From assembly GCA_938044775.1 (NCBI GenBank), contig CALIOE010000027.1, forward strand, positions 17,395 through 81,394: a stretch of 64,000 nt of DNA, written 5' to 3'. Below are positions 37,315-46,367 of the stretch, piece by piece. The position numbers and the translations under genes were made by a program. This DNA is from an uncultured Rhizobiaceae group bacterium. Lineage in GTDB: Bacteria > Pseudomonadota > Alphaproteobacteria > Rhizobiales > Rhizobiaceae. Numbering within the stretch: the first letter of the stretch is position 1; each line of letters starts with the position of its first letter. A model generated the notes under the pieces. That model did no database searches, had not been told where the DNA came from, and saw only the letters and a program-made list of their open reading frames with translations.

Positions 37315-38791
37315 CGATCTTGACCGTGTCGCCCGGTTGTAGAGCTGCGCCGACGTCGAGGCCGTTGAGCGCCAGAAAAAGGTTCTCCTTTTTGGCAACA
37401 CCGGTCATCCTTGCCGCCATTGAGGCAACACTGTCGCCAGACACAGCCTTAACGACACGAATGCGCAGAGGCTTTATCGCCTTTCGCTCGCTGAGGGTCA
37501 TCTTGCGAAAGGTGCCCGCGATGGTATCTGAAGTTTCCACTGTGTCGCGGGCATTGCGAGGCGCCGCCAGAATGAACCGGTAGAACCGGTCGTCCAGTTC
37601 CACAACGGTAATCGCAAATTGCCAGTCACCGGCCTCTGCCCGTGCCGTCGCCGCCGGCTGGCCATTTATCTCTGTTTGCCTGACGGTTTGTTCCTGCAAG
37701 CCGTTGACCCAGCCAGAGCGGATGTAATCCTCGACATTGCCTGAAACCGTCTGCGGAACGGCATCAAAACGAAGCGCCATTTCGCCAGGACCGGATGCCA
37801 ACACCGCATCAGCCCGGTTCGTCAGTTCGAAGTTCTCCGGGGCGGAAAACGTCACTCCCAGTTTTGTGTGGGAGAAGCGGTTGCCGCGGATGTAGCCTTC
37901 CTTGGCTTTGTCCCCGAACAGCATTCCGTCTACGGCCGTCAGCAGTCGTTCATGATCTCGTTCACCGCTGCCCTCAGGACCCGTGGCCCGCGCGTGGCGC
38001 CTCGCCAGTTCAACGCGCCTTGGCGTCGAAGGATGGGTGCTCGACATGTCTTCGGTACGGGCATTGAGCGACGAACGCCAGGCTTGATAACGATCCATCG
38101 ATTTTAAGAAGCGGGCCGCCGCAAAGGCGTCAAAACCGGCCTTTGCCAGAACTTTGATGCCCACGGCGTCAGCCTGAAGTTCCTGTTTTTGCGAGAAAAC
38201 AGCGAGCCGGCGAACGGTAGAGGCCTTGGCAACCTTGCCAGCAACAGTGTTGGTTACAACGTCATTGACCACTCTATCGGCGATGTCGACCGCCTTTGCC
38301 TGTTGGCTGCGCTCAACCCCGTGGTTGCTCGAGACATGGGCCATTTCATGGGCCAGAACGGCCGCAACTTCGGCGGTGTCGTTTGACAGCGCCAGCAGCC
38401 CGCGGGTGACGTAAAGATAGCCGCCAGGCAGGGCAAAGGCGTTGACCTTGGGTGAATCCAGAATGGTGATGTCAAAGGCACGGTCCGATGTCCCGGATTG
38501 GTCGACCAGCCTGCCTGTCACCAAAGCGAGCATCGATTCCAACTTCGGATCGGAATACGAGCCGCCATGCGACGCCAAAATCTTGGGATGTTCAGCGGCT
38601 CCAAGACTGGACTGCGGATCCTGTGCGCGAAACGCATCGAACGAAAACTTCTCCGGAGCATTTGGCGCTGCTTCGGGATCCAGTTTTTCCACACTACTCA
38701 AGATGTTACACGCAGTCAGAGACAGTGTCAGAACAGCAAATCCCAGCAAGCGAAGGGCGCGTAGCCGAATTATCGTCGTGTCAGCGAACAT
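37304..38791 (-). CDS. M48 family metalloprotease lipoprotein with LysM-like tail
   Basis: A 495-residue exported Zn protease of the M48 (BepA/LoiP-like) group, expected to act in envelope quality control. The lipobox LTAC is near residue 28. The zinc site HEMAH is near 160, with the third ligand in ELQADAVG near 215. A large middle domain is followed by a LysM-like C-terminal segment (VKAVSGDSVASMA...LQPGDTVKIV), suggesting cell-wall binding. The ATG at 38791 has GAGG five bases upstream; the in-frame ATG at 38812 has none. It overlaps the upstream thermonuclease-like gene by 11 bp. Confidence 0.88.
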   Translation of the reverse strand: MFADTTIIRLRALRLLGFAVLTLSLTACNILSSVEKLDPEAAPNAPEKFSFDAFRAQDPQSSLGAAEHPKILASHGGSYSDPKLESMLALVTGRLVDQSGTSDRAFDITILDSPKVNAFALPGGYLYVTRGLLALSNDTAEVAAVLAHEMAHVSSNHGVERSQQAKAVDIADRVVNDVVTNTVAGKVAKASTVRRLAVFSQKQELQADAVGIKVLAKAGFDAFAAARFLKSMDRYQAWRSSLNARTEDMSSTHPSTPRRVELARRHARATGPEGSGERDHERLLTAVDGMLFGDKAKEGYIRGNRFSHTKLGVTFSAPENFELTNRADAVLASGPGEMALRFDAVPQTVSGNVEDYIRSGWVNGLQEQTVRQTEINGQPAATARAEAGDWQFAITVVELDDRFYRFILAAPRNARDTVETSDTIAGTFRKMTLSERKAIKPLRIRVVKAVSGDSVASMAARMTGVAKKENLFLALNGLDVGAALQPGDTVKIVTE

Positions 38792-39533
38792 CGACCTCAA
38801 TCTGCCCTTCATGCATCAGGCGCACCATAGGTCCGCCACTTTGTTCCAGAATTCCGCGAATGCGCACGCTCTTTCCACGCAGGTTTTTAAACGGCTCGAT
38901 ATTGCCCTTAAACGCATTCGTGCCCTTCTTGACAACCAGCGCGGTGAAGTCCTGCGACCACTTTTGGCCAAAATTGAGGTAAAGACGTCTTTGCCTGTCA
39001 CCCACGGACAACACCCGGCCCTCAATAATCATGTAGCGGCCGAGATATTGCAGCAAAGTGAACGGCTTACTCGCCGACAGAACTTCAACTCTTCCAGCCC
39101 AGATTCCTCGTCCTGCCACCCGCGCCGCTCTTTCTCTTTCCAGCATCGCATGCCGGCAACCCCGGCTCTCGTGCAGCGCACTGACAAGTGCATGGCCATC
39201 GGCCAGCGCGCGCCCTTGCAGCCATTTCGTGCCGGCGAACACTTGCACCGCAATTCGTTCATAACGATCGGGGAGCTTGCTCATCCGATGCAGTGTCACT
39301 TCTTCACCAACAAGCGTTGAAGTTTCAGCCGATCGATAACCTTCGCTGTAAAGCCCGGAGACAGCGAAGAGCTGATCGCTGCCCACCAGCCTTATTGCGT
39401 CTGCTGTGCTGCCGGTCGCGAGAATGCCTGTGAGACGGTCTTTACTGGCACAGGGATGGCTTCGCTCACCAGCGATCGATCCAGTCACAGCTAAAGCTGT
39501 CGCCAGGGCTGAGATTTGAACAATGCGCACCAT
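38781..39533 (-). CDS. Thermonuclease (SNase)-like exported protein
   Basis: A roughly 250-residue protein with a signal peptide-like N-terminus (residues 3-22, ALATALAVTGSIAG). The central part resembles staphylococcal nuclease-type proteins: DRYERIAVQVF, WLQGRALADGHALV and the ERERAARVAGRGIWA end are family-like. The catalytic Arg/Glu positions of true nucleases are not clearly matched, so activity is uncertain. Start choice is unsure: ATG 39533 fits a signal peptide, ATG 39602 and GTG 39719 give longer N-termini, and none has a good ribosome site. It overlaps the M48 gene by 11 bp. Confidence 0.65.
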   Translation of the reverse strand: MVRIVQISALATALAVTGSIAGERSHPCASKDRLTGILATGSTADAIRLVGSDQLFAVSGLYSEGYRSAETSTLVGEEVTLHRMSKLPDRYERIAVQVFAGTKWLQGRALADGHALVSALHESRGCRHAMLERERAARVAGRGIWAGRVEVLSASKPFTLLQYLGRYMIIEGRVLSVGDRQRRLYLNFGQKWSQDFTALVVKKGTNAFKGNIEPFKNLRGKSVRIRGILEQSGGPMVRLMHEGQIEVDVR

Positions 39534-39675
39534 CGACCGACGGCCGACGACCGCGCGACGCCCTGGCCGCAGCAACCGCTCCCTATTCGCCCCATAATTC
39601 ATGAGCAGATATTCGCATTGGCTGGACAAGATTGAAACCACCGGCGGCACAAGCCGGCAACGTTCAGCCAAAAAA

Positions 39676-39691
39676 TTTACCGATTGATAAA
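39676..39691. promoter_or_regulatory. Degenerate RutR-box candidate upstream of preT
   Basis: TTTACCGATTGATAAA matches TTGACCA-N2-TGGTCAA at 10 of 14 positions, 83 bp upstream of the preT start. On its own this could be chance; it gains weight from the near-perfect box at 44224 in the same locus. Confidence 0.25.
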
Positions 39692-39773
39692 AAATTGAGC
39701 CCATGTATTCTTTTGCCACAGCCGACCGGCGTGAGGTGAAAGTCGGCTACTCAAACCAAGGTGGGAGTCGTTC

Positions 39774-41126
39774 ATGAAAAGTACGCAACTACAGGAGGGT
39801 ATTGTTGCCGGACGGCTGACCTCAGCTGAAATCGACGATAATTTCCAGGATGTGCACCCGCCACTGGACAACCACGAAGCCCTGGTCGCAGCTGATCGCT
39901 GCTACTATTGCTACGACGCGCCCTGCGTAACCGCCTGCCCGACGGCCATCGATATTCCAGCCTTCATTCGCCAGATTGCAACCGGCAACACGACGGGCTC
40001 TGCAAAAACCATCCTTGACCAGAACATCCTTGGAGGAATGTGCGCCCGAGTCTGCCCCACGGAAACACTGTGCGAGCAGGCCTGCGTCCGTGAGGAAGCG
40101 GAAGGCAAGCCAGTACAAATCGGACTGCTGCAGCGCTTTGCAACCGACGGAGTGATGCGCGAAAACAAACAATTCTATCAGCGCGCGCCCGCGACTGGAA
40201 AGAAGATTGCTGTCGTAGGGGCCGGTCCTGCCGGCCTTGCTTGCGCTCATCGCGCGGCGCTGCACGGCAACGATGTGACCATCTTTGAAGCTGCCGGCAA
40301 ACCTGGCGGGCTCAACGAATTCGGCATTGCCGCGTACAAAACCGTCGATGATTTTGCCCAAAAGGAAGTGGACTACATCGCCGCCATCGGCGGTATCAGC
40401 TTCAAATACGACACAAAGATCGGCCGTGACGTTTCTTTGAAAGATCTTAGCTCACAATATGATGCAGTGTTTCTCGGCATGGGCCTTGGCGGTGTGAACG
40501 CACTCGGCCTCGATGAGAAGGAACTGAACGGGGTTGTCGACGCAGTAGAATTCATTTCCCGACTTCGCCAGACTGAAGACAAGGGCCACTTGCCCGTGGG
40601 TCGTCGTGTCGTCGTCATCGGCGGCGGTATGACGGCCATTGATGCCGCGATTCAATCCAAATTGCTTGGGGCCGAAGAGGTGACGATCTGCTACCGACGC
40701 GGTCAGGAACATATGAACGCCTCAAGCTACGAGCAGGAACTGGCGGCCGCAAAAGGTGTGACGGTAAAACACTGGGTACAACCAAAACGGCTTTTGGCAT
40801 CTGATGACGTTTTGACTGGAATCGAACTGGAATATACTGAACTCACAGACGGCAAACTGACCGGCACCGGACAGACCGTCTCAATCGTTGCTGATCAGGT
40901 TCTTCGCGCCATCGGTCAAAGCCTTGAAGACGGCGGATTGAACGGATCAGGTCAGGCAATCAAGCTGGAAAACGGTCGCATTGCCGTCGACCAACATGGT
41001 GCAACATCAATGGCAGGCGTCTGGGCGGGCGGTGACTGTGTCAATGCAGGTGACGACCTGACGGTTACAGCCGTGGCGCAGGGACGCGACGCAGCCGAAG
41101 CAATTCACAAGACCCTTGCAGGTTAG
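39774..41126 (+). CDS. preT: PreT, NAD(P)-dependent dihydropyrimidine dehydrogenase subunit
   Basis: PreT is the FAD/Fe-S electron-input subunit of the bacterial dihydropyrimidine dehydrogenase, which reduces uracil and thymine to dihydro forms. The 450-residue product resembles glutamate synthase small subunits: N-terminal Fe-S motifs CYYCYDAPCVTACP and CARVCPTETLCEQAC (residues 43-105), then FAD binding VVGAGPAGLACA near 146 and NAD(P) binding VIGGGMTAIDAA near 282. GGGAG precedes the ATG. preA follows 11 bp downstream. Upstream lies a 240-bp stretch with a weak RutR-like box. Confidence 0.95.
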   Translation: MKSTQLQEGIVAGRLTSAEIDDNFQDVHPPLDNHEALVAADRCYYCYDAPCVTACPTAIDIPAFIRQIATGNTTGSAKTILDQNILGGMCARVCPTETLCEQACVREEAEGKPVQIGLLQRFATDGVMRENKQFYQRAPATGKKIAVVGAGPAGLACAHRAALHGNDVTIFEAAGKPGGLNEFGIAAYKTVDDFAQKEVDYIAAIGGISFKYDTKIGRDVSLKDLSSQYDAVFLGMGLGGVNALGLDEKELNGVVDAVEFISRLRQTEDKGHLPVGRRVVVIGGGMTAIDAAIQSKLLGAEEVTICYRRGQEHMNASSYEQELAAAKGVTVKHWVQPKRLLASDDVLTGIELEYTELTDGKLTGTGQTVSIVADQVLRAIGQSLEDGGLNGSGQAIKLENGRIAVDQHGATSMAGVWAGGDCVNAGDDLTVTAVAQGRDAAEAIHKTLAG

Positions 41127-41137
41127 GGAGAACGATC

Positions 41138-42448
41138 ATGGCCGACCTTTCAAATGACTTCGTAGGCATCAAGTCTCCCAACCCGTTCTGGCTGGCTTCA
41201 GCTCCGCCGACAGACAAGGCATACAATGTCGAACGCGCCTTCAAAGCGGGTTGGGGAGGTGTCGTATGGAAGACACTGGGCGAAGAAGGGCCCCCGATCG
41301 TCAACGTCAACGGCCCCCGCTACGGCGCTATTTGGGGCGCCGACCGGCGGCTGCTGGGACTTAACAACATTGAACTGATTACCGACCGCGATCTTTACAT
41401 CAATCTGCGCGAGATCAAGCAGGTAAAAAAGGACTGGCCGGACAGAGCGATGATCGTTTCGCTGATGGTTCCGTGTGAGGAAGAGGCCTGGAAGCGTATT
41501 CTGCCTCTGGTGGAAGAAACCGGTGCCGACGGAATAGAATTGAACTTCGGCTGCCCCCACGGCATGAGCGAACGCGGCATGGGTTCCGCTGTTGGCCAGG
41601 TGCCCGAATATATCGAAATGGTGACCCGCTGGTGCAAGGCCTATACCCGCATGCCGGTGATCGTAAAACTGACGCCCAACATTACTGATATTCGCTACCC
41701 GGCACGCGCTGCTCATGCCGGTGGCGCTGATGCGGTATCGCTGATCAACACGGTATCCTCAATTGTGTCGGTCAACCTGGACACATTTGCGCCTGAGCCC
41801 GAGATCGACGGAAAAGGCAGCCACGGTGGCTATTGCGGTCCAGCAGTTAAGCCAATTGCCCTGAACATGGTCGCAGAAATCGCACGTGACCCCGAGACTG
41901 CGGGAATGCCTATTTCGGGCATTGGCGGCGTGACGACATGGAAAGACGCGGCGGAGTTCCTGGCGCTTGGCGCTGGTAATGTACAGGTATGCACGGCTGC
42001 CATGACCTATGGCTTCAAGATCGTCGAGGAAATGATCTCGGGACTTGAAAACTGGATGGACGCCAAGGGACACAGATCGCTGAATGATGTCATTGGACGC
42101 GCAACGCCCAACGTGACCGACTGGCAGTATCTCAATTTGAATTATGTGGCCAAAGCCAGCATCAACCAGGATGCCTGCATCAAGTGTGGCCGTTGCCACA
42201 TTGCATGCGAGGACACGTCCCATCAGGCGATCACTTCAGTGGTAGACGGCAGGCGCCATTTTGAGGTAATCGAAGAAGAATGCGTGGGCTGCAATCTATG
42301 CGTCAATGTATGCCCGGTTGAGAACTGTATTACCATGGAACCTTTGGCTGCAGGGACAACGGACAAACGCACAGGGCAGAAGGTCGAAAAGAAATACGCC
42401 AATTGGACGGAGCATCCAAACAACCCATCGGTTGAGGCTGCAGAGTAG
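41138..42448 (+). CDS. preA: PreA, dihydropyrimidine dehydrogenase catalytic subunit
   Basis: PreA carries FMN and reduces the 5,6 double bond of uracil/thymine. The 436-residue product has the dihydroorotate dehydrogenase-like barrel (about 1-310, with SPNPFWLASAPPTD and NFGCPHGMSERGMG) and two C-terminal [4Fe-4S] motifs, CIKCGRCHIAC and CVGCNLCVNVCP (near 345-400). The Cys of the active-site loop in NFGCPHGM is present. Follows preT by 11 bp as one operon. The 191 bp after the stop holds only short inverted repeats and no strong terminator. Confidence 0.96.
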   Translation: MADLSNDFVGIKSPNPFWLASAPPTDKAYNVERAFKAGWGGVVWKTLGEEGPPIVNVNGPRYGAIWGADRRLLGLNNIELITDRDLYINLREIKQVKKDWPDRAMIVSLMVPCEEEAWKRILPLVEETGADGIELNFGCPHGMSERGMGSAVGQVPEYIEMVTRWCKAYTRMPVIVKLTPNITDIRYPARAAHAGGADAVSLINTVSSIVSVNLDTFAPEPEIDGKGSHGGYCGPAVKPIALNMVAEIARDPETAGMPISGIGGVTTWKDAAEFLALGAGNVQVCTAAMTYGFKIVEEMISGLENWMDAKGHRSLNDVIGRATPNVTDWQYLNLNYVAKASINQDACIKCGRCHIACEDTSHQAITSVVDGRRHFEVIEEECVGCNLCVNVCPVENCITMEPLAAGTTDKRTGQKVEKKYANWTEHPNNPSVEAAE

Positions 42449-42639
42449 TCCATCTGAATTGGGAGGAGATTACGAGCACGGCTTTCGGTGACTTATGCCC
42501 CTAAGTCATTGAGACATCTCCAAAACGGGCTCGCACTTCCTTCCAGGGAAGGCGGAGTTTTCCGGGAAGGCACTTGCCTCTGAAGACTCCGTCTTCCATC
42601 CGCCGGACGCTGGTCCCGCGAACTGAATTCAATCGAAGT

Positions 42640-43416
42640 TCAGGAGATGAGGCCGCGCGATTTTACTGCATACCGCAATGCAGTTCCGATCAAAACTACC
42701 GAGCAAGCGAGCCTTATCACGCTGAAAAGCATCATGTAGGCAAAGAACACAACTCCTAATGGAAGAAAGTCCATTGTGGTGATCAGTTCGACAAAACTCT
42801 GTCTTGCAATTGACTGAATGTAGGAAAGCCCTCTGTAGACCAGTATCAAAGCAACAAGCGCCGGCAGGACATAGATCATATGCCGCGTCATCAAGACCAG
42901 AACGCTTTCAAACCGCACGCGGCGCCCGCTGCGCTGCTGATAGAAAACAAGCAGGACAAAATAGACCGTGAAGGCAGCGGTGATCGACTGGGTCATATTG
43001 ATGTGGTCGAAAGCCATACCATCGAAGCCTTTGGCAATTCCGCTCGCCGCATCTTTCAGGTCAGGATAGGCCACCGACACAGCCAGTCCCAGGATCATGA
43101 CGAAAGCGGCATAGATCAGCATGGTTACGCTGGTGCCGCTAATTCTGTTCTCTTCAACAGCCGGCTCTTCAACCGAGTCGCCAAGGCGAAATAACAGGCA
43201 GAAGGCCGCGCTCTTCATGCAAAAAAACAAGGCCACCCAGGCCGTCAGCAAAAACACAGGCGCCAGCACGGTAGGCGTTGTTGCCGCCTGGTAGCGCAGC
43301 ATGACGGACAAAAACAGCAGGATCAGAACGTGGAAAACCTGCGCAGGTCCATATCCCACCTCTCGCCACTGGGATGCGTTTTGCGGATGGGATATCGATG
43401 TCGAACGTATTCTCAT
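42640..43416 (-). CDS. Unrecognised six-helix membrane protein
   Basis: A 258-residue protein that I cannot assign to a family. About six hydrophobic segments are visible (near 27-43, 48-76, 97-118, 143-160, 178-198 and 217-250) with loops that are mostly short and charged. It is on the opposite strand from preTA and the hydantoinase-type genes, upstream of neither, so it is not part of that operon by position. ATG at 43416 has a short-spaced AAGGG. Function unknown; a transporter or sensor is possible but not supported. Confidence 0.6.
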   Translation of the reverse strand: MRIRSTSISHPQNASQWREVGYGPAQVFHVLILLFLSVMLRYQAATTPTVLAPVFLLTAWVALFFCMKSAAFCLLFRLGDSVEEPAVEENRISGTSVTMLIYAAFVMILGLAVSVAYPDLKDAASGIAKGFDGMAFDHINMTQSITAAFTVYFVLLVFYQQRSGRRVRFESVLVLMTRHMIYVLPALVALILVYRGLSYIQSIARQSFVELITTMDFLPLGVVFFAYMMLFSVIRLACSVVLIGTALRYAVKSRGLIS

Positions 43417-43499
43417 GACCCTTTATGAAGAGCCGATCGTAAACCCTTCCTGAATCCGTCTCATCAATGCGCCCGGAATTTCGGACTCTTGGTCGCCCC

Positions 43500-44153
43500 T
43501 TAAGGCCTCAAACCACTGACGAACAGCTGATCAAGATAACGAGCGGCGTCTTCAAAACGGCCGGCCCCCGCGCCTGCCCTGCCGAGAACCGTGCGCACCT
43601 GGACGTCAAAATCGGCATAGTGCTGCGTGGTTGCCCAGATCGAGAAGATCAGGTGGTAAGGATCACATTTGGCCAGCCGTCCCTCCTCCATCCATTTCTT
43701 CATCACCACTACGTGCTCGTCCACCAGCGCTTTAAGGTCCTGCAACTCGTCATCCAGATGGGGTGCGCCGCGCAACATTTCATTGGCAAACAGGCGACTT
43801 TCGCGCGGGTAATCACGCGCCAGCTCAAGTTTCCTGCGGATATAGGATTGAATTTCCGACAGAGGGTCGCCATTCGGGTCCAGGGCACGAAGCGGATCAA
43901 GCCAGTTGTCGAGCAGTCTGGCCAGCAGGCGGCGGTGGACCGCTTCCTTCGTGCGAAAGTAATACAGCAGATTGGGTTTCGACATTGCCGCCGCATCGGC
44001 AATCTGGTCGATGGTTGCGCCACGAAAACCATTGGTGGAAAAGACCTCCAGAGCGGCGTCCAGGATCCGGTCCTCTTTTTCTTGCTGAATGCGGGTGCGC
44101 TTTTGCGTGCCTGCCGCCCTGGCCTGTGCCAAATGATGTCCCTTTCGCAGCAT
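43500..44153 (-). CDS. rutR: RutR-type TetR family repressor
   Basis: A 217-residue TetR regulator very similar along its length to E. coli RutR, the pyrimidine-responsive repressor. The N-terminal helix-turn-helix is at about 30-75 (GFRGATIDQIADAAAMSKPNLLYYF). Ligand-domain blocks shared with RutR include KLELARDYPRESRLFANEM, KALVDEH and IWATTQHYADF. The ATG at 44153 is chosen because it begins the compact form; GGGAAC is upstream. It is divergent from the amidase gene with a RutR box between, so it probably represses the pyrimidine operon and itself, sensing uracil. Confidence 0.88.
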   Translation of the reverse strand: MLRKGHHLAQARAAGTQKRTRIQQEKEDRILDAALEVFSTNGFRGATIDQIADAAAMSKPNLLYYFRTKEAVHRRLLARLLDNWLDPLRALDPNGDPLSEIQSYIRRKLELARDYPRESRLFANEMLRGAPHLDDELQDLKALVDEHVVVMKKWMEEGRLAKCDPYHLIFSIWATTQHYADFDVQVRTVLGRAGAGAGRFEDAARYLDQLFVSGLRP

Positions 44154-44223
44154 GTTCCCGTCGGGCAACCAATCGTGAGGAGTGCATTTTTGGCCTTGAG
44201 AGTCGAGTGCAAAACTGCAATCC

Positions 44224-44239
44224 TTGACCAAGTGGTAAA
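44224..44239. promoter_or_regulatory. RutR operator
   Basis: TTGACCAAGTGGTAAA has a perfect left half of the RutR consensus TTGACCA-N2-TGGTCAA and six of seven matches in the right. It lies 71 bp from the repressor start and 44 bp before the amidase ATG, well placed to control both. Confidence 0.75.
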
Positions 44240-44282
44240 ATTTTTCGGCCGTATAGGAAAGCCAGAACCAGGGGAGATAAAC

Positions 44283-45545
44283 ATGGCTGAACCAGTTTCA
44301 AAGGCCGGCGAGAACCTGCGCATCAACGGCGACCGGTTGTGGGACACCATCCACGCGATGGCCGAAATCGGACCGGGCATTGCCGGCGGCTCCAACCGCC
44401 AGACCGTAACCGACGAAGACGGTGAAGGTCGCAAACTGTTCCAGAAATGGTGCGAGGATGCAGGGCTAACCATGGGCGTCGACCAGATGGGTACGATGTT
44501 CATGCGCAGAGAGGGAACCGACCCGGGCGCTCTCCCCGTCTATGTCGGTTCCCATCTCGACACCCAGCCCACCGGTGGCCGTTACGACGGCGTTCTCGGT
44601 GTGCTGGGTGGTCTCGAAATTGTCCGCACGCTGAATGACTTGGACATTAAGACCAAACACCCGATTGTGGTGACAAACTGGACCAACGAAGAGGGCACCC
44701 GTTACGCGCCGGCAATGATGGCGTCGGGCGTTTTTGCCAAACAGTTCACCCAGGAATGGGCTTACGCAAAAGTTGATGCAGAGGGTAAGACGTTTGGGGA
44801 CGAATTGGAACGTATCGGCTGGAAGGGCGAAGAAGTCGTAGGCGACCGCAAGATGCATGCCTTCTTCGAACTGCATATCGAGCAGGGACCGATTCTTGAA
44901 ACTGAAGGCAAGGACATTGGAGTGGTGACCCATGGTCAGGGTCTGCGCTGGATCGAATGCACTGTTACGGGCAAGGAGAGCCATACCGGTTCCACACCCA
45001 TGCCGATGCGCAAGAATGCGGGCCGTGGGCTGGCCCAGATCACCGAACTCGTGCACACGATTGCCATGGACAACGCGCCCAACGCAGTCGGCGCCATTGG
45101 TCATGTGGATGTCTATCCAAACTCCCGCAACATCATCCCCGGCAAAGTAGTCTTCACCATCGATTTCCGGTCGCATGAACTGGACCGGATGAACGGCATG
45201 GTCGACCGTTTGATGGAAGAAGCTCCCAAACTGTGCAAAGATCTCGGGGTGGAATTCTCGGCTGAAATCGTCGGCCAGTTCGACCCGCCTGAATTTGACA
45301 AAACCTGCGTCAAGGCCGTGCGTGACGCAGCCGAGCGGCTGGGTTATTCGCACAGGGACATCATATCCGGCGCCGGTCACGACGCCTGTTGGGTCAACCG
45401 CGTCGCTCCCACGGCGATGGTCATGTGCCCGTGCGTGGATGGCCTGTCCCACAACGAAGCGGAAGAGATTTCAAAAGAGTGGAGCACGGCAGGAGCCGAA
45501 GTATTGTTTCACGCGGTCGTCGAAACAGCGGAGATAGTGGGGTGA
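44283..45545 (+). CDS. N-carbamoyl-beta-alanine amidase (Zn-dependent M20 hydrolase)
   Basis: The third enzyme of reductive pyrimidine breakdown, releasing beta-alanine, CO2 and ammonia from the ring-opened product. The 420-residue M20 protein has metal motifs VGSHLDTQPTGGRYDG near residue 88, NWTNEEGTRYAP near 135 and HIEQGPILE near 200, and the C-terminal GAGHDACWVNRVAPTAM with its Zn His. The ATG at 44283 has GGGGAGA just before it; the longer open frame upstream is antisense to rutR and is not used. First gene of the RutR-controlled unit that continues with the exported protein and dihydropyrimidinase. Confidence 0.93.
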   Translation: MAEPVSKAGENLRINGDRLWDTIHAMAEIGPGIAGGSNRQTVTDEDGEGRKLFQKWCEDAGLTMGVDQMGTMFMRREGTDPGALPVYVGSHLDTQPTGGRYDGVLGVLGGLEIVRTLNDLDIKTKHPIVVTNWTNEEGTRYAPAMMASGVFAKQFTQEWAYAKVDAEGKTFGDELERIGWKGEEVVGDRKMHAFFELHIEQGPILETEGKDIGVVTHGQGLRWIECTVTGKESHTGSTPMPMRKNAGRGLAQITELVHTIAMDNAPNAVGAIGHVDVYPNSRNIIPGKVVFTIDFRSHELDRMNGMVDRLMEEAPKLCKDLGVEFSAEIVGQFDPPEFDKTCVKAVRDAAERLGYSHRDIISGAGHDACWVNRVAPTAMVMCPCVDGLSHNEAEEISKEWSTAGAEVLFHAVVETAEIVG

Positions 45546-46357
45546 GCAAGCTCTTAGTCGTGGGCCTCCTCGCGGCCCTGCTGTCTTCTCAGCCGTTCGC
45601 AATTGCCCAATCCGTTGTGCAAAACCCCGACTCACAGAACAACAAACTCCGGTACCAACAGCTTAAGTCAAAAATGCGAGCCGGGTCAGCCGATCCCCAG
45701 ATTTGCGAAGTGGCAAACAAGAGTCATCCTGGCATCCTGCATGTGTTCCAAGGTTATGAAGTCAGTCAGGGAAACTCGACGAGACCGACAGAGGTTTTTG
45801 GAACGGTGGTGCGGGCCGCAGCGACCCGTGATCAGGATGGCAACGTGTCATGGAATGCAATGCAAAGCTTGTATCCCTTTGAAACAGCAGGAGAACATGA
45901 GCTGGTGCGCAGAATATCTATTGATACAGCTATACCCGCGCCGGCAGCTACAGCAAGGTGGAGAAGTGATGTCGAAGCCCATCATCGATTTTCCACATCA
46001 TTACTTTCAAATGACGGCGAAGTTCGAAAGACTTCAAACAGCTATGGCTCACTTGTCGAATTCGAACCATCGGATTGCGGATGCACGTTGGGTCGTTGCG
46101 TGTTTACGGAACGGAAATCGATAGACTCAAGGTTGCATGAGAGGCGGCTTGTTTCAGATCAAAAGGTTGAAGGCGGCTTTTGGAAAACTCGGGTCCATTT
46201 AGAAACAACCGGTTCGAACAAAAAGCCCGGACGCCTGGTGTTTGAGATGATCCGGTCGTTTGACAATGAGGGCAGGCCACTCGACAGCGCGTATGAAGAG
46301 GGGCAATACAAGCTGTTGCTGTTCAGAACTGAAGACAAGATCAGTCCATTGAATTGA
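45542..46357 (+). CDS. Unrecognised exported protein within the pyrimidine operon
   Basis: A 271-residue protein with a signal peptide (residues 1-22, ending PFAIAQ) and no other hydrophobic segment. The mature part has a Cys-rich spot (SDCGCTLGRC near 180) and no recognised domain. It starts with a GTG overlapping the amidase stop (GTGA) and ends 10 bp before the dihydropyrimidinase ATG, so it is translationally coupled inside the pathway operon. Base use is visibly less GC-biased than in both neighbours. A periplasmic pyrimidine-related role is only a guess. Confidence 0.72.
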   Translation: MSKLLVVGLLAALLSSQPFAIAQSVVQNPDSQNNKLRYQQLKSKMRAGSADPQICEVANKSHPGILHVFQGYEVSQGNSTRPTEVFGTVVRAAATRDQDGNVSWNAMQSLYPFETAGEHELVRRISIDTAIPAPAATARWRSDVEAHHRFSTSLLSNDGEVRKTSNSYGSLVEFEPSDCGCTLGRCVFTERKSIDSRLHERRLVSDQKVEGGFWKTRVHLETTGSNKKPGRLVFEMIRSFDNEGRPLDSAYEEGQYKLLLFRTEDKISPLN

Positions 46358-46367
46358 GGACAAGACA

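Noticed and set aside
42449..42639. Short inverted repeats after preA (e.g. GAAGAC/GTCTTC)
   Set aside because: Stems are short and no T-run follows, so neither a terminator nor a small RNA can be supported.
43467..44282. Upstream extension of the amidase frame by 272 codons
   Set aside because: It is antisense to rutR and crosses the operator; the amidase has a clear ATG with a ribosome site at 44283.
44466..45452. A 328-codon minus-strand frame
   Set aside because: Antisense shadow of the amidase gene, with no domain and no ribosome site.
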